Program-made: the position numbers and the translations under genes | Part shown: positions 52,801-61,203 of the stretch, one piece after another | Numbering within the stretch: the first letter of the stretch is position 1 | Layout of the letters: each line of letters opens with the position of its first letter | Origin: Agromyces hippuratus | Lineage (GTDB): Bacteria; Actinomycetota; Actinomycetes; Actinomycetales; Microbacteriaceae | Reading direction: 5' to 3' | NCBI RefSeq assembly: GCF_013410355.1 | Contig: NZ_JACCFI010000001.1 | Coordinates: forward strand, 620,001 to 684,000 | Length of the DNA: 64,000 nt | The notes under the pieces: model-generated | Told to the model about the DNA's origin: nothing | The model's database searches: none | The model's input: only the letters and a program-made list of their open reading frames with translations

Positions 52801-54873
52801 ATGCCGTCACGCGCCCGGAGGATCCTCTCCGCTTCCCTGCTCACTGTCGCGCTTCTCGGATCCGCTGCCGTCCCGCCGGCGATCGCGGCAGAAGACGGCG
52901 ACAGCGGCGGAAATGCAACGATCCAGACCGAAGGCACGCTCATCGTCAGTGAGGTCGGAGGAACGCGCGACTCCGATGGGAACGAGGGGATGACGCGTAC
53001 CGTTCACCTGCGGACCGCAGACGGTGGATCGATCGCACTCGCACCGTCACCCGAACTCGCTGAAGCCAAGACTGGAGACCACTTCGAGGGTGAGATTCAG
53101 ACGGCCGACCCCGAAGGAGATGACCCTTCCCGGTCGGACGAGGCTCTCGCCGTTGGACGTGTCACCGACCATGGAGTCGAGGTGGTCGAAGCCGATGTGA
53201 CCCCGGCGAGTCCAGACGAGAGCGCCGAGGCTCGGGATCATGTGGCCGATGTCGTCGTCATCGACCCCGCGAACGTCGAACCCGTCGGTGAGACGTTCTC
53301 GGATGTCACCCTGCGGGATCTCACCCACAACGCCGGTCAAGGATGGTGGGCGCAGTCCATTCGGGGCGGCTTCGACGGCCCGGACGGCTCGTACCTGCCA
53401 GTGGAGCTGGGGCTGGCGACGTTCTCGACGGCCGGAAACGTCGTCCGTGTCACGAGTGCGGAGACCTGCGCAGCGAGTTTCGACTATTTCTGGGATCTCG
53501 CGGCCCAGTCGCTCGGCTACAGCGACGCAGGCGAGTACATTTCGAGACCCGGCTCGAGCGGCGAAGTCCGGCACCTCTTCGTCTACCTTCCGGAGGGATG
53601 CCTGCCGGTCGAGCCCTCATCCGCTGCCACGATCGGGGCGGCGAACGTGAACGGCCTCGCTCTCGTGACGCTCGGGAACGACCGCGAGCGTGCAACAGTC
53701 CACCATGAACTGGGACACAACTTCGGGCTCGGGCATGCGAACCTCATGGTGTGCTCGGAGGACTCGGTCGTGCTCGGTTGTACCGAGTATCCGCAAGGTG
53801 ACCTCTATGATCCGATGTCGGCCGGTGTCGAGGGATTCAATGCGGCATCGCTGGTGAGCGGTGCCGGTCTCCTGCAGGTCGGTTGGAACGAACCGCTGTA
53901 CTCGCCTCGGTTCGAACTCGGTGGCGACGAATCACGACGGACGTGGGAGGTAGATCTGCATGCAGTTGGGCAGAGTCAGCCCCAGCTCGCCCAGCTCATC
54001 GATCCGATCAATGGCGATCGTTACGTCGCCGAGTTTCGCTGTGACGGATACGACAACACGTTCTATCACGACTTCTATCCCAACCAGGGTTTGGATGGCG
54101 CCCTCATGTCAATGGATGGGCTCGGCGGCGACCCTGTGTGGTTCTCCGATGGCGTTCGGCTCGTCAAGTCGGAGGAGAACGGCGATACCGTCTCCATCGC
54201 TCGCGAAGTCACGTCGGCAGCAACCTACGTGCGCCAGCTCGCTGGAGGAGGCTACAGCCAGGGTGCCGCGTGGTACGACGCCTACCACCAGGACGCCAGG
54301 ATCTCGAACCGATCGGGGAGCGTTTCGGCGAAAGCGATCGGCGGCAACTGCGGGAGCTTCGCGACCGTGGAGGTCACGCTGACGCGCCCGTCGGCCGAGC
54401 CGACGAAGCCCGTGTACCGGTTCTGGAGCGAGAAGCTGCGTGCGCACTTCTACACGATCAGCGAGACCGAACGCGATCATGTGATCGCAACCTGGCCCCG
54501 TGTGTGGTCGTACGAGGGTCCGAAGTACGAAGCGTTCGACTCGCAGGTCGCTGGTACCGTCCCGCTGTATCGCTTCTGGAGCAACCGTTACCAGGCGCAT
54601 TTCTACACGACCGATGAGGCGGAGAAGGCTCGCGTCATCGCGAAGTGGCCCGACGTGTGGAAGTACGAGAAGGTCGCGTACTACGTGTACCCGCTCGACA
54701 GCACGGAGCCGAACACGGTCGCGATGGCGCGGTTCTGGAGCCCGCGGAACAGCCGTCACTTCTACACTGCCGATCCGGTTGAACGCGACATGGTGATCAA
54801 GCGCTGGCCGAGCCCCATCTGGGACTACGAGAGCGACGTCTTCCGGGTGCCGGCGGATGGACTCGTCGAGTAG
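52801..54873 (+). CDS. Secreted reprolysin-like metalloprotease with three C-terminal DUF5648 repeats
   Basis: A 690-residue exported protein. The signal peptide runs to about residue 29 (PPAIAA). A pro-region follows, then a metzincin catalytic domain with HHELGHNFGLGHAN (ligands His302, His306, His312; base Glu303) and a DPMSAG Met-turn. The C-terminal 160 residues contain three copies of a 45-50 residue unit beginning VYRFWSEKLRAHFYT, LYRFWSNRYQAHFYT and MARFWSPRNSRHFYT; such DUF5648 units occur on secreted hydrolases and may bind wall or matrix polymers. GC and codon use are a little lower than in the housekeeping half. ATG 52801 is six bases after TACGGT (52789-52794). Probably an extracellular protease. 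Confidence 0.87.
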   Translation: MPSRARRILSASLLTVALLGSAAVPPAIAAEDGDSGGNATIQTEGTLIVSEVGGTRDSDGNEGMTRTVHLRTADGGSIALAPSPELAEAKTGDHFEGEIQTADPEGDDPSRSDEALAVGRVTDHGVEVVEADVTPASPDESAEARDHVADVVVIDPANVEPVGETFSDVTLRDLTHNAGQGWWAQSIRGGFDGPDGSYLPVELGLATFSTAGNVVRVTSAETCAASFDYFWDLAAQSLGYSDAGEYISRPGSSGEVRHLFVYLPEGCLPVEPSSAATIGAANVNGLALVTLGNDRERATVHHELGHNFGLGHANLMVCSEDSVVLGCTEYPQGDLYDPMSAGVEGFNAASLVSGAGLLQVGWNEPLYSPRFELGGDESRRTWEVDLHAVGQSQPQLAQLIDPINGDRYVAEFRCDGYDNTFYHDFYPNQGLDGALMSMDGLGGDPVWFSDGVRLVKSEENGDTVSIAREVTSAATYVRQLAGGGYSQGAAWYDAYHQDARISNRSGSVSAKAIGGNCGSFATVEVTLTRPSAEPTKPVYRFWSEKLRAHFYTISETERDHVIATWPRVWSYEGPKYEAFDSQVAGTVPLYRFWSNRYQAHFYTTDEAEKARVIAKWPDVWKYEKVAYYVYPLDSTEPNTVAMARFWSPRNSRHFYTADPVERDMVIKRWPSPIWDYESDVFRVPADGLVE

Positions 54874-54922
54874 CGATGGTCATCGGGATGCGGTCGCCTG
54901 TGCCGCCGACTAGCTTTGTCGC

Positions 54923-55540
54923 ATGAGCGATGCGGAAGACGACGGCGTCGAGTCGGAACCCACGGCTCAAGCTGCCTATGCGGAGCGACTCCGATCGCTC
55001 GAGCGTCGAGGCATCCGTCGTGTCGTCGACGTCCAGGCGCCCTACCGGTGGAACCTGAGACGACTCCACCTCGGGCGCGTGCTCGACGTGGGGTGCGGGC
55101 TCGGGCGCAATCTGGTGAACCTCGGTGCCGATTCTGTCGGTGTCGACCACAATGCCGAGTCGATCAGGATCGCACGTGAGCGCGGGCTCGCTGCGTACAC
55201 GCCGCAGGAGTTCGCCGATCTCGCAACGCCGCCGGCGTCGTTCGACACGCTGCTGTACGCTCACGTGCTCGAGCACATGGATACTGCAGCAGGTCTCCGC
55301 CTGATCCGCGAATACCTGCCGTATCTGCGCGAGGACGGCCGGCTGTGCGTGATCACGCCTCAGGAACGCGGATACCGCTCGGATGCCACGCACGTGCGTT
55401 TCGTCGACTTCGCCTCGATTCGCGAGGTCGTCGACGAGGTGCGAATGACCACTGAGCGCGAGTTCTCGTTCCCCTTCCCCCGATTCATCGGACGCGTGTT
55501 TCCGTACAACGAGTTCGTCGTCGTGGCCGGCCGCGGTTGA
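54923..55540 (+). CDS. Class I SAM-dependent methyltransferase
   Basis: A 205-residue methyltransferase with the SAM loop VLDVGCGLGRNLVNL, the acidic ribose-binding GVDHNAES, and LLYAHVLEHM in motif IV position. The C-terminal half resembles proteins that modify envelope or small-molecule substrates (Methyltransf_11/23). Substrate unknown. ATG 54923 lies six bases after TAGCTT (54911-54916), so it is probably leaderless. Confidence 0.88.
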   Translation: MSDAEDDGVESEPTAQAAYAERLRSLERRGIRRVVDVQAPYRWNLRRLHLGRVLDVGCGLGRNLVNLGADSVGVDHNAESIRIARERGLAAYTPQEFADLATPPASFDTLLYAHVLEHMDTAAGLRLIREYLPYLREDGRLCVITPQERGYRSDATHVRFVDFASIREVVDEVRMTTEREFSFPFPRFIGRVFPYNEFVVVAGRG

Positions 55541-55575
55541 GCGGCGGGCCCCCGATCACGTGCGTCCGTGTCGCC

Positions 55576-55601
55576 GGCTGAGCAGGGGAGTGCGCTCAGC
55601 C
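55576..55601. terminator. Hairpin between the methyltransferase and membrane protein genes
   Basis: GGCTGAGC and GCTCAGCC with a ten-base loop, just before the convergent end of the 470-residue membrane protein gene. Moderate strength. Confidence 0.5.
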
Positions 55602-55608
55602 CCGCCGG

Positions 55609-57021
55609 TCACGCGAAGTCGAACATCGGCGGGAACGCGAGCACGAGGATGGCAGCCCAGCCGAGGTAGACCGGGAGATATCCGGTCTGCCAGGACTCGA
55701 CACGGCCGAATGGCACGCGCCGACGCACGAAGCCGATCTGCAGCCACGTTGCCCATGCGAGGTTGGCGAGAAGGATGAGGTTGAGCCCGAGTGACGCCGT
55801 CTTGTTCGCGCTGAATCCGAACTCGCCCGTGCGGGCGATCATCGCGACGAGCACGATGACGTCGACGCCGAGCGCGGCAGCGAGCATGAGCACTTGCAGT
55901 CGGTCGAACCAGCCTGGGCGAACCGCTGGGTCGCGCGCAGAGATCGCGTACACGAGCAGCGCGACGACCACGATGAGCACGGCATCGAAGGCGATGAGCA
56001 GTTCACGGCTGCCGTCGACGAGGTTCCACTGCATGACGGATGCCACGATGAGCGCGAGCATCATGAGCGTGAAGAGCGGCGTGAACACCTTGGTGAGCAC
56101 CGGGGCGATGTTCTCGATGACGCGTTGCTTCGCTCCCACGAGCCAGGCGGAGACGAGGACCGCGCCCGCCGCCCCGCACGGCAGCACCCACTCGACGACG
56201 AACGGCGCGATGTCGACCTGGATCGACGCGAACACCGCGACGGTGAGGCCGCTCAGGGCGCCGCCCACGATCGCGATGAGCACGTAGTAGACGAGCCATT
56301 CACCGCTGAACCGCAGGAAGTCCATCCGAGTGCGGTCGCTGCGCCAGACGCCCCTGGCGTCGACGATGCCCGTGACGAGCCAGAGCGCGACGATCGAGCC
56401 GATGGTCGCGAGCACGGCGGTCGCGGAATTCTGCGTCGCGACTGTGACGGTCGAGGATCCTCCGTCGAACGGGTAGAGATTCAGTGCGAGCGCCACGATC
56501 ACGAAGGCGCCTGCGACGCCGAGAAGCGTGCCCACCGGCGGTCGCCGCCGCCAGGCGAACCATGCGGCCAGGAAGGGGAGCACGAGGACGGCGATGTTGC
56601 GGAAGACAAGTTCGGGATCGTCGGTGAGCAGCTCGGTCACCTTCACCGCGATGCCGGCGCCGACGCCGAGCAGGAGGGCGATCGCGAGCCCGTTTGCGCG
56701 TCGCACGAACGGCATCGTGCCGTTCGCGGCATCCGTGCCCTCGGAGTCCGACGAGTCGTGGAGCACGAGCTGCTTCCACAGCCGACCCGAATGCTCGGCT
56801 GCATACTCGCGCGAGAGCTCGTCCATGCTGCCGAGGCGCTTGACCGCGATGAGGAACGCCTCGTCATCGGTGAGCCTTGCTGCTGTGAGGGCGTCGACAC
56901 GATCGCGCAGGTGCGATTCGAGTTCGTCGACGTCACGAATGCTCAGGGCGTCGCGCCGCTCGATCCAGTCGCGCCACGAGGCGATGAGCTCGTCGAGGTG
57001 CGGGGCGTCTTCGGTGGTCAT
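55609..57021 (-). CDS. Multi-pass membrane protein with permease-prefix-like N-terminus
   Basis: A 470-residue protein. The N-terminal 75 residues are soluble and helical (DELESHLRDRVDAL, AFLIAVKRLGSMDELSREYA), matching the 'permease prefix domain 1' found in proteins encoded beside PadR regulators. About ten to eleven hydrophobic helices follow. No transporter signature is obvious, so the function is unknown. ATG 57021 is three bases after the padR stop, so both are in one operon. Confidence 0.8.
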   Translation of the reverse strand: MTTEDAPHLDELIASWRDWIERRDALSIRDVDELESHLRDRVDALTAARLTDDEAFLIAVKRLGSMDELSREYAAEHSGRLWKQLVLHDSSDSEGTDAANGTMPFVRRANGLAIALLLGVGAGIAVKVTELLTDDPELVFRNIAVLVLPFLAAWFAWRRRPPVGTLLGVAGAFVIVALALNLYPFDGGSSTVTVATQNSATAVLATIGSIVALWLVTGIVDARGVWRSDRTRMDFLRFSGEWLVYYVLIAIVGGALSGLTVAVFASIQVDIAPFVVEWVLPCGAAGAVLVSAWLVGAKQRVIENIAPVLTKVFTPLFTLMMLALIVASVMQWNLVDGSRELLIAFDAVLIVVVALLVYAISARDPAVRPGWFDRLQVLMLAAALGVDVIVLVAMIARTGEFGFSANKTASLGLNLILLANLAWATWLQIGFVRRRVPFGRVESWQTGYLPVYLGWAAILVLAFPPMFDFA

Positions 57022-57024
57022 CGT

Positions 57025-57393
57025 TCAGCCCAACCCGAGTGCGAGGCGCGGCTGTCGGTTGTCGCCGTCGCCGGGCCAGACCTGGTCGAGCACGCCACCG
57101 ACGATCGACCACTGCCGACGATGGTCGGCCAGCGTCGACGCGCCCTGCGCGCTCAGGCGATAGTGCTTGCGCGGCCGACCGCCGGATGACTGGCGCCACT
57201 CGGATTCGACGTGCCCGAGTCGCTCGAGCCGGTGCAGCAGGGGGTAGAGCATGCCGTCGCTCCACTCGAGCTCACCGGCCGAAAGCTCGGTGATCCGCTG
57301 CAGGATCGCGTACCCGTACGACTCGCCCTCGGCGAGGATGCCGAGGACCACCGGGGTGGCCGCTGCGGCCACCAGGTCCTTGCCGATGCGCAT
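57025..57393 (-). CDS. PadR-family transcriptional regulator
   Basis: A 122-residue winged-helix repressor: VLGILAEGESYGYAILQRI, then the recognition region EWSDGMLYPLLHRLERLGHVES and the wing GGRPRKHYRLSAQG. It probably represses its own operon with the downstream membrane protein. ATG 57393 has GGAG upstream. An inverted repeat lies 43-65 bases before the start. Confidence 0.93.
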   Translation of the reverse strand: MRIGKDLVAAAATPVVLGILAEGESYGYAILQRITELSAGELEWSDGMLYPLLHRLERLGHVESEWRQSSGGRPRKHYRLSAQGASTLADHRRQWSIVGGVLDQVWPGDGDNRQPRLALGLG

Positions 57394-57435
57394 GCGTGCT
57401 CCAATCGCGGCTCAGGGGGATACCTCGAGCATCTA

Positions 57436-57458
57436 GATACCTAGAGCTGCAAGGTATC
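57436..57458. promoter_or_regulatory. Inverted repeat upstream of padR, likely operator
   Basis: GATACCT and AGGTATC separated by nine bases, in the AT-richest part of the area. Arm length and spacing fit a PadR dimer site. A third TACCT copy at 57421-57425 may extend it. Confidence 0.6.
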
Positions 57459-57535
57459 ACCTCGGAGTGCTGCACGCGACTCCCGCGTGGGTCGACCGCG
57501 TCGACCTGTTGCAGAGGTTCGAGGCCTCCTGCTAC

Positions 57536-57909
57536 CTAGGTGCGCAATGCCATTCCGAGGCTCGGGGCGACGTCGTCGAACCCGAGCGAGCGATAGAGGC
57601 GCTGCCCGGGAGGGTCACCGATGAGGCTGACGTACGCGCCTTTCGGTGCCCGCTCGAGAACATCGGCGACGAGCCATTCCATGACCTGGCGGCCGAGCCC
57701 CCGGCGCTGGTGCACCGGATCGGTGGCGATGTCGACGATGTGGAAATACCAGCCGCCGTCGCCGATCGTGCGGCCCATCGCGACCAGCTGCCGGCGATCG
57801 CACCTGCGCCCTGTTCGGGAGCCTTGGGTGAGAGACCGGATTCGCGACGAAGACGCAGATAGTCCTCGAGGGGTGGGGCATCGCTGATCAGCGTGTAGGG
57901 CGCAGACAT
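57536..57909 (-). pseudogene. GNAT acetyltransferase, frameshifted with internal deletion
   Basis: The first 42 codons (MSAPYTLISDAPPLEDYLRL...GAIAGSW) and a downstream part in another frame (LVAMGRTIGDGGWYFHIVDI, then HQRRGLGRQVMEWLV with the acetyl-CoA loop RRGLGR, and LYRSLGF) together make a GNAT protein. They join at about 57782-57795, where GNAT proteins normally have another 8-15 residues; the shift and the loss suggest a deletion, perhaps between short repeats. A CAGACT -10 lies six bases before the start. Each frame alone lacks half the fold, so the gene is probably inactive unless the assembly is wrong. Confidence 0.7.
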
Positions 57910-57988
57910 GCATCAAGTCTGGTGGACTCGATCACCGTCTCGTGCAACCGGATCTGCACGGGTTGGCCCTTCTCAGGCTGCACCAACG

Positions 57989-58963
57989 TCAGTTCTGCAT
58001 ATGCACCTGCTGGCCCTTGACCAGAGGGTACGCAGCAAGTGCGTTTCCGTCGAGGTCCTCCTTGTGCATGTCGACACCGCTCACCTGGCTGTTCTCGTAG
58101 GTCGTGTAGTAGTAGACGCCCTTGTCGGTGTTGCAGCACGACGAGTAGATCGTGATCTCGTACTTTCCGGGGGAGACCTCGACGCATCCCCGCTGCTGCG
58201 CAACGGACCCCAGGATCTGGAGGAACTGACTGATCGACTCCGACTCGGAGTCGCCCGACACCGAGTTCATCTTCGTGAAGGCCGCCTTGACGAAGCGAGA
58301 TGCCGAAGACAGGTCTCCCGGGAGGCCGATCGCGCCCATTCCCCGGCTGTAGACGTCGAACTCCAGCTCGTCCGAGAAGTTGGTTTCGGGCGGGTTCCTC
58401 GACAGGTGCATGTAGTTGTTCAGGTTGAAGGACTGGATGTCGAAGGTCGGGTTGTTGGTGAGCACCCCGACCGGGTTGTCGTAGACCCTCAGTCCGTCCT
58501 TCACGCTCTCGACCGTGATGGATGTCGTTCTGTCGGAGATGATCCAGTGCAACGGGGAGAGCGGGAAGGTGTCGCTGAAATCGATCTTCACGAGGTTCAG
58601 CGACAAGAGGGCCGCCCTCACCTCGTCCACGGTCTCGAACTGCCCGAGGATCCAGGGGATGAACTCGAACGGAGTGATGTTCGTCTTGTCGACAGCTTCG
58701 GGCTTGTAATCGGCGTTCTCCGGGAAGTTGAGCCCCGCCATACTGAGGCCCTTCTCGTTCGTCGCGTCGTAGTACAGCGGATAACCGTCCGCGATGGTGG
58801 CCATCCCGATGATCGCGTGATGTGTCGCCAGTGCAGCCGCCTTGCGGAACTCGAACGGGAAGTTCCGGGGGGTGATGGTGACGGTCTCGTTGTACGAGAA
58901 CTCGAGGTCGAGATTGCGACCGAAGTAGTGATCCCTCGTGGTGTAGCTCAGTCCGGTGCACAT
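57989..58963 (-). CDS. Choloylglycine hydrolase-family Ntn hydrolase (bile salt hydrolase-like)
   Basis: A 324-residue N-terminal-nucleophile amidase. After removal of Met1, Cys2 is the nucleophile. The other active-site residues of bile salt hydrolases are present: Arg16, Asp19, Asn79, Asn170/Asn171 and Arg223. Family members cleave conjugated bile salts, penicillin V or acyl-homoserine lactones; the sequence alone does not choose among them. There is no signal peptide. GC is clearly lower than in the core genes and codons such as GTA, TTC/TAC-rich tracts are commoner, suggesting acquisition from another lineage. ATG 58963 has only a GCGGGGGC site. A LacI-type palindrome lies upstream. Confidence 0.92.
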   Translation of the reverse strand: MCTGLSYTTRDHYFGRNLDLEFSYNETVTITPRNFPFEFRKAAALATHHAIIGMATIADGYPLYYDATNEKGLSMAGLNFPENADYKPEAVDKTNITPFEFIPWILGQFETVDEVRAALLSLNLVKIDFSDTFPLSPLHWIISDRTTSITVESVKDGLRVYDNPVGVLTNNPTFDIQSFNLNNYMHLSRNPPETNFSDELEFDVYSRGMGAIGLPGDLSSASRFVKAAFTKMNSVSGDSESESISQFLQILGSVAQQRGCVEVSPGKYEITIYSSCCNTDKGVYYYTTYENSQVSGVDMHKEDLDGNALAAYPLVKGQQVHMQN

Positions 58964-59027
58964 GAAAGCCCCCGCTCTCCGTTTCGTCGGTCAGTGGGCG
59001 CAACGTTAACCGGGGGAGCGATGCGCG

Positions 59028-59039
59028 GCAACCGCTTGC
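59028..59039. promoter_or_regulatory. LacI-family-like operator between the bile-salt-hydrolase-like and S4 genes
   Basis: GCAACCGCTTGC fits the LacI-family consensus GCAAnCGnTTGC and lies 65 bases upstream of the hydrolase start. A flanking TGCGC/GCGCA extends the symmetry. A related GCAACGTTAAC sits at 59000-59010. No lacI gene is present in the window. Confidence 0.35.
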
Positions 59040-59111
59040 GCATTCGCCTGACCCATGTGCGCAACCGTGACCGGGCGACCTCGCAAGCACCGCGTCGACT
59101 ACTATTCGGGG

Positions 59112-59339
59112 ATGACGAACCCGGCTCCGATCGAAGACGTCCCGATCGGAGGTGAGGTCATTCGCCTCGGGCAGTTCCTGAAGTTCGCTGGCCTCCTCGA
59201 CTCCGGTGGAGACGTGAAAGAGGCCATCCTCCACGGCGCAGTGGCCGTGAATGGCGAGGTTGATCGACGACGCGGACGGCAGTTGCAGGTCGGCGACATC
59301 GTCGGCTTCGATGGACGCAGGGTTCGAGTGTGCCCGTGA
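59112..59339 (+). CDS. S4-domain RNA-binding protein (YbcJ-like)
   Basis: A 75-residue protein that is almost entirely an S4 domain: IRLGQFLKFAGLLDSGGDVK, HGAVAVNGEVDRRRGRQL and a final VGDIVGFDGRRVRV. Such stand-alone S4 proteins bind structured RNA; the target is unknown. ATG 59112 is six bases after TACTAT (59100-59105). An upstream ATG at 59055 has no signal. Leaderless. Confidence 0.9.
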   Translation: MTNPAPIEDVPIGGEVIRLGQFLKFAGLLDSGGDVKEAILHGAVAVNGEVDRRRGRQLQVGDIVGFDGRRVRVCP

Positions 59340-59378
59340 AGATGCCGATGCACACGGCGATCCGGCGAAACGGCGGGG

Positions 59379-59729
59379 TCAGCTGATTCTCTGAAGCAGC
59401 ATGTCTGCCGCGGTGGAGAGAGACACGGCCCAGTACTGGGTGACAATCACGGCGACGAGGACGAGCACCGGCGTTGCTGTTCTGGTGCGGTTCACGATGC
59501 TCACGACCACCAGCGTGAGCATCGTCGCGATCGCGATGGTTCCGCCAGTTACCTGCGCGAACGCCATCCGGACGAAAGCCGCATTGTCGGGTGCCGCCCA
59601 GCTGTTGAAAGCAAAGGTGAGTACGAGCGGCACCACGAGCACGCCTCCAACGGCGACCCAAACGTAGTACCGGGGCCACGGCCTGGAGGCGCTCCTCGGC
59701 GTGGCTTTCTCAGCCTGCAGAGTACTCAT
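59379..59729 (-). CDS. Small three-helix membrane protein
   Basis: A 116-residue protein with three predicted transmembrane helices (about residues 22-42, 58-80 and 86-106) and a short basic N-terminus. Not assigned to a family. ATG 59729 lies six bases after TAGCAT (59736-59741, minus strand); that hexamer overlaps the stop codon of the upstream DHFR-like gene, so it has its own promoter inside that gene's end. Confidence 0.75.
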   Translation of the reverse strand: MSTLQAEKATPRSASRPWPRYYVWVAVGGVLVVPLVLTFAFNSWAAPDNAAFVRMAFAQVTGGTIAIATMLTLVVVSIVNRTRTATPVLVLVAVIVTQYWAVSLSTAADMLLQRIS

Positions 59730-59738
59730 CTCCGCATG

Positions 59739-60320
59739 CTAGCGGGGAGCGGCCGCATTCTGCTCGCGCGGCCGGTACCGCATTGCGACCGCCCCCGACC
59801 GGAACTCCTGGCGATCCACGAGCTCGAGCTGGATGCGCTCTCGCAGTCCGGCGAGCAACGTCGGCCCGTGTCCGGCGATGACCGGCTGCACGAGGAACTC
59901 GTACTCGTCGATCAGTCCCAGCTCCGCCAACGCCAGGGGGAGCGTCACTCCACCCACCCACAGGCCTTCGCCTGGCTCTTGCTTGAGATGCCGAACCGCG
60001 GTTTCAAGATCGCCTCGCACCAGCTCGGCATTCCAGTCGACCTTGTCGAGCGTGCTCGACACGACGTGCTTCTTCGCACCGTCGATGGTCTCGGCGAACG
60101 GGATCTGCCACTCACCCATCCAATCGGGCCACGTTCCCGTGGCCGGCTTCCGCCACGCGGACTCCATCATCCAGTAGGTCACCCGGCCGAACAGCAGAGC
60201 ATCGGCACGCTCCATCTCCTCAGTCCAGTAGTGCATGGACTCCTCGTCCGGGGGGAGTCCTGCCTCGTGATGGCAGCAGCCGTCGAGCGTGACGTTGATC
60301 GAGTATCGAAGTGGTTTCAT
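59739..60320 (-). CDS. Dihydrofolate-reductase/RibD_C-family protein
   Basis: A 193-residue member of the RibD C-terminal family with SINVTLDGCCHHEA, the cofactor region ALLFGRVTYWMMESAW, HVVSSTLDKVDW and LWVGGVTLPLALAELGLIDEY. It belongs to the YwjB/YyaP-like branch common in soil bacteria. Substrate unknown. ATG 60320 has GGGAGAGC upstream. Confidence 0.88.
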   Translation of the reverse strand: MKPLRYSINVTLDGCCHHEAGLPPDEESMHYWTEEMERADALLFGRVTYWMMESAWRKPATGTWPDWMGEWQIPFAETIDGAKKHVVSSTLDKVDWNAELVRGDLETAVRHLKQEPGEGLWVGGVTLPLALAELGLIDEYEFLVQPVIAGHGPTLLAGLRERIQLELVDRQEFRSGAVAMRYRPREQNAAAPR

Positions 60321-60743
60321 CTCATCGCTCTCCCATGTTGCTCAGCGCGTCGCCACTCACCTGACTGCCGGCGAGACCAGGTCTTCGCATGAACCGCTCA
60401 TGGGCTGAGAATATCCAGCACGGCCATCCAGCGGCAGTGGAAGCGCACGAAGACCATGAGTCATCGGCGCCATTTCAACCGAGTGCAGGACTCAGACCGT
60501 TTGACTCCTTCTGAGGGTGAAGCCGCTCGATCGTTCTCCGCAAAGCTCGCTCACGCTTGAGGGTCGGTCATACGGAGAGTCGCAGCCGGAGAGTTGGCCT
60601 CAGGTGCTCCTGTCTCGATTCAAGCCTGGTGGGGGACCGGCTTGCGGGCTGGAACCGATCTCGCACAGCGGTGGAAGGGTTCGCTTGTCATCGAATGGAT
60701 AACGCTTGCGGACACCGGCTCGTTTCCCGGGTCACGATGAGTC
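60321..60743. other. Intergenic stretch without a recognisable gene
   Basis: About 420 bases between the DHFR-like gene and a small membrane protein gene. Short open frames exist (for example 60517-60702) but have no ribosome site, no -10/start pair and no family likeness. No strong hairpin or repeat seen. GC is lower than average. Confidence 0.6.
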
Positions 60744-61079
60744 ATGGACGTCGAGAGATCACTATGGACGGAGACTCGACGGGCCGTCGTCAGGGTCAGC
60801 GTCATCGGGATCCTTCTCATGGTCGGGCTCCTGTGGCTGGCCTCTCTCCGGTTTCCGGTGACCTTGGCCGATCCGCCTCAGCCGACACCTGACTACACGG
60901 TCCGAACCGGCTGGTGTCTGGTCGGCGTGGCGCTGGTCGTGATCATCGCAGTCGCGACCCTGACTATTGCTTGGCGCCGCCCCGAGCGCTTGCCGCGCGT
61001 GGCCTCGATCGGACTGATTGCGATGCTGGCATGCGGCGTCGGTTGCGCGGTCATCGCGATCGTCGTCTCGACTCCATAG
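60744..61079 (+). CDS. Small three-helix membrane protein
   Basis: A 111-residue protein with helices at about residues 16-35, 58-76 and 86-108 separated by a Pro-rich loop. Family unknown. The ATG lies after a CACGAT sequence five bases upstream, a weak -10. The start is otherwise unsupported, but hydrophobic pattern and codon bias look real. Confidence 0.6.
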   Translation: MDVERSLWTETRRAVVRVSVIGILLMVGLLWLASLRFPVTLADPPQPTPDYTVRTGWCLVGVALVVIIAVATLTIAWRRPERLPRVASIGLIAMLACGVGCAVIAIVVSTP

Positions 61080-61203
61080 GGCGGTGACCTATTCGTTCAC
61101 GCTGGTGAGCAGGAGTCTTTGAACCGCTCTTCCCACAATGGTCGTCAATGACGCGTTCAGGGCCCCGTCGCCTTCGGATGCAGGAGATCGCATGTGGGCG
61201 TTG

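Noticed and set aside
57532..57916. Programmed ribosomal frameshift in the GNAT gene
   Set aside because: No slippery heptamer or following stem was seen at the junction, and residues are missing, so a damaged gene is more likely.
60517..60702. Possible 61-codon gene in the gap at 60.3-60.7 kb
   Set aside because: No ribosome site, no -10/start pair, and a composition unlike a protein.
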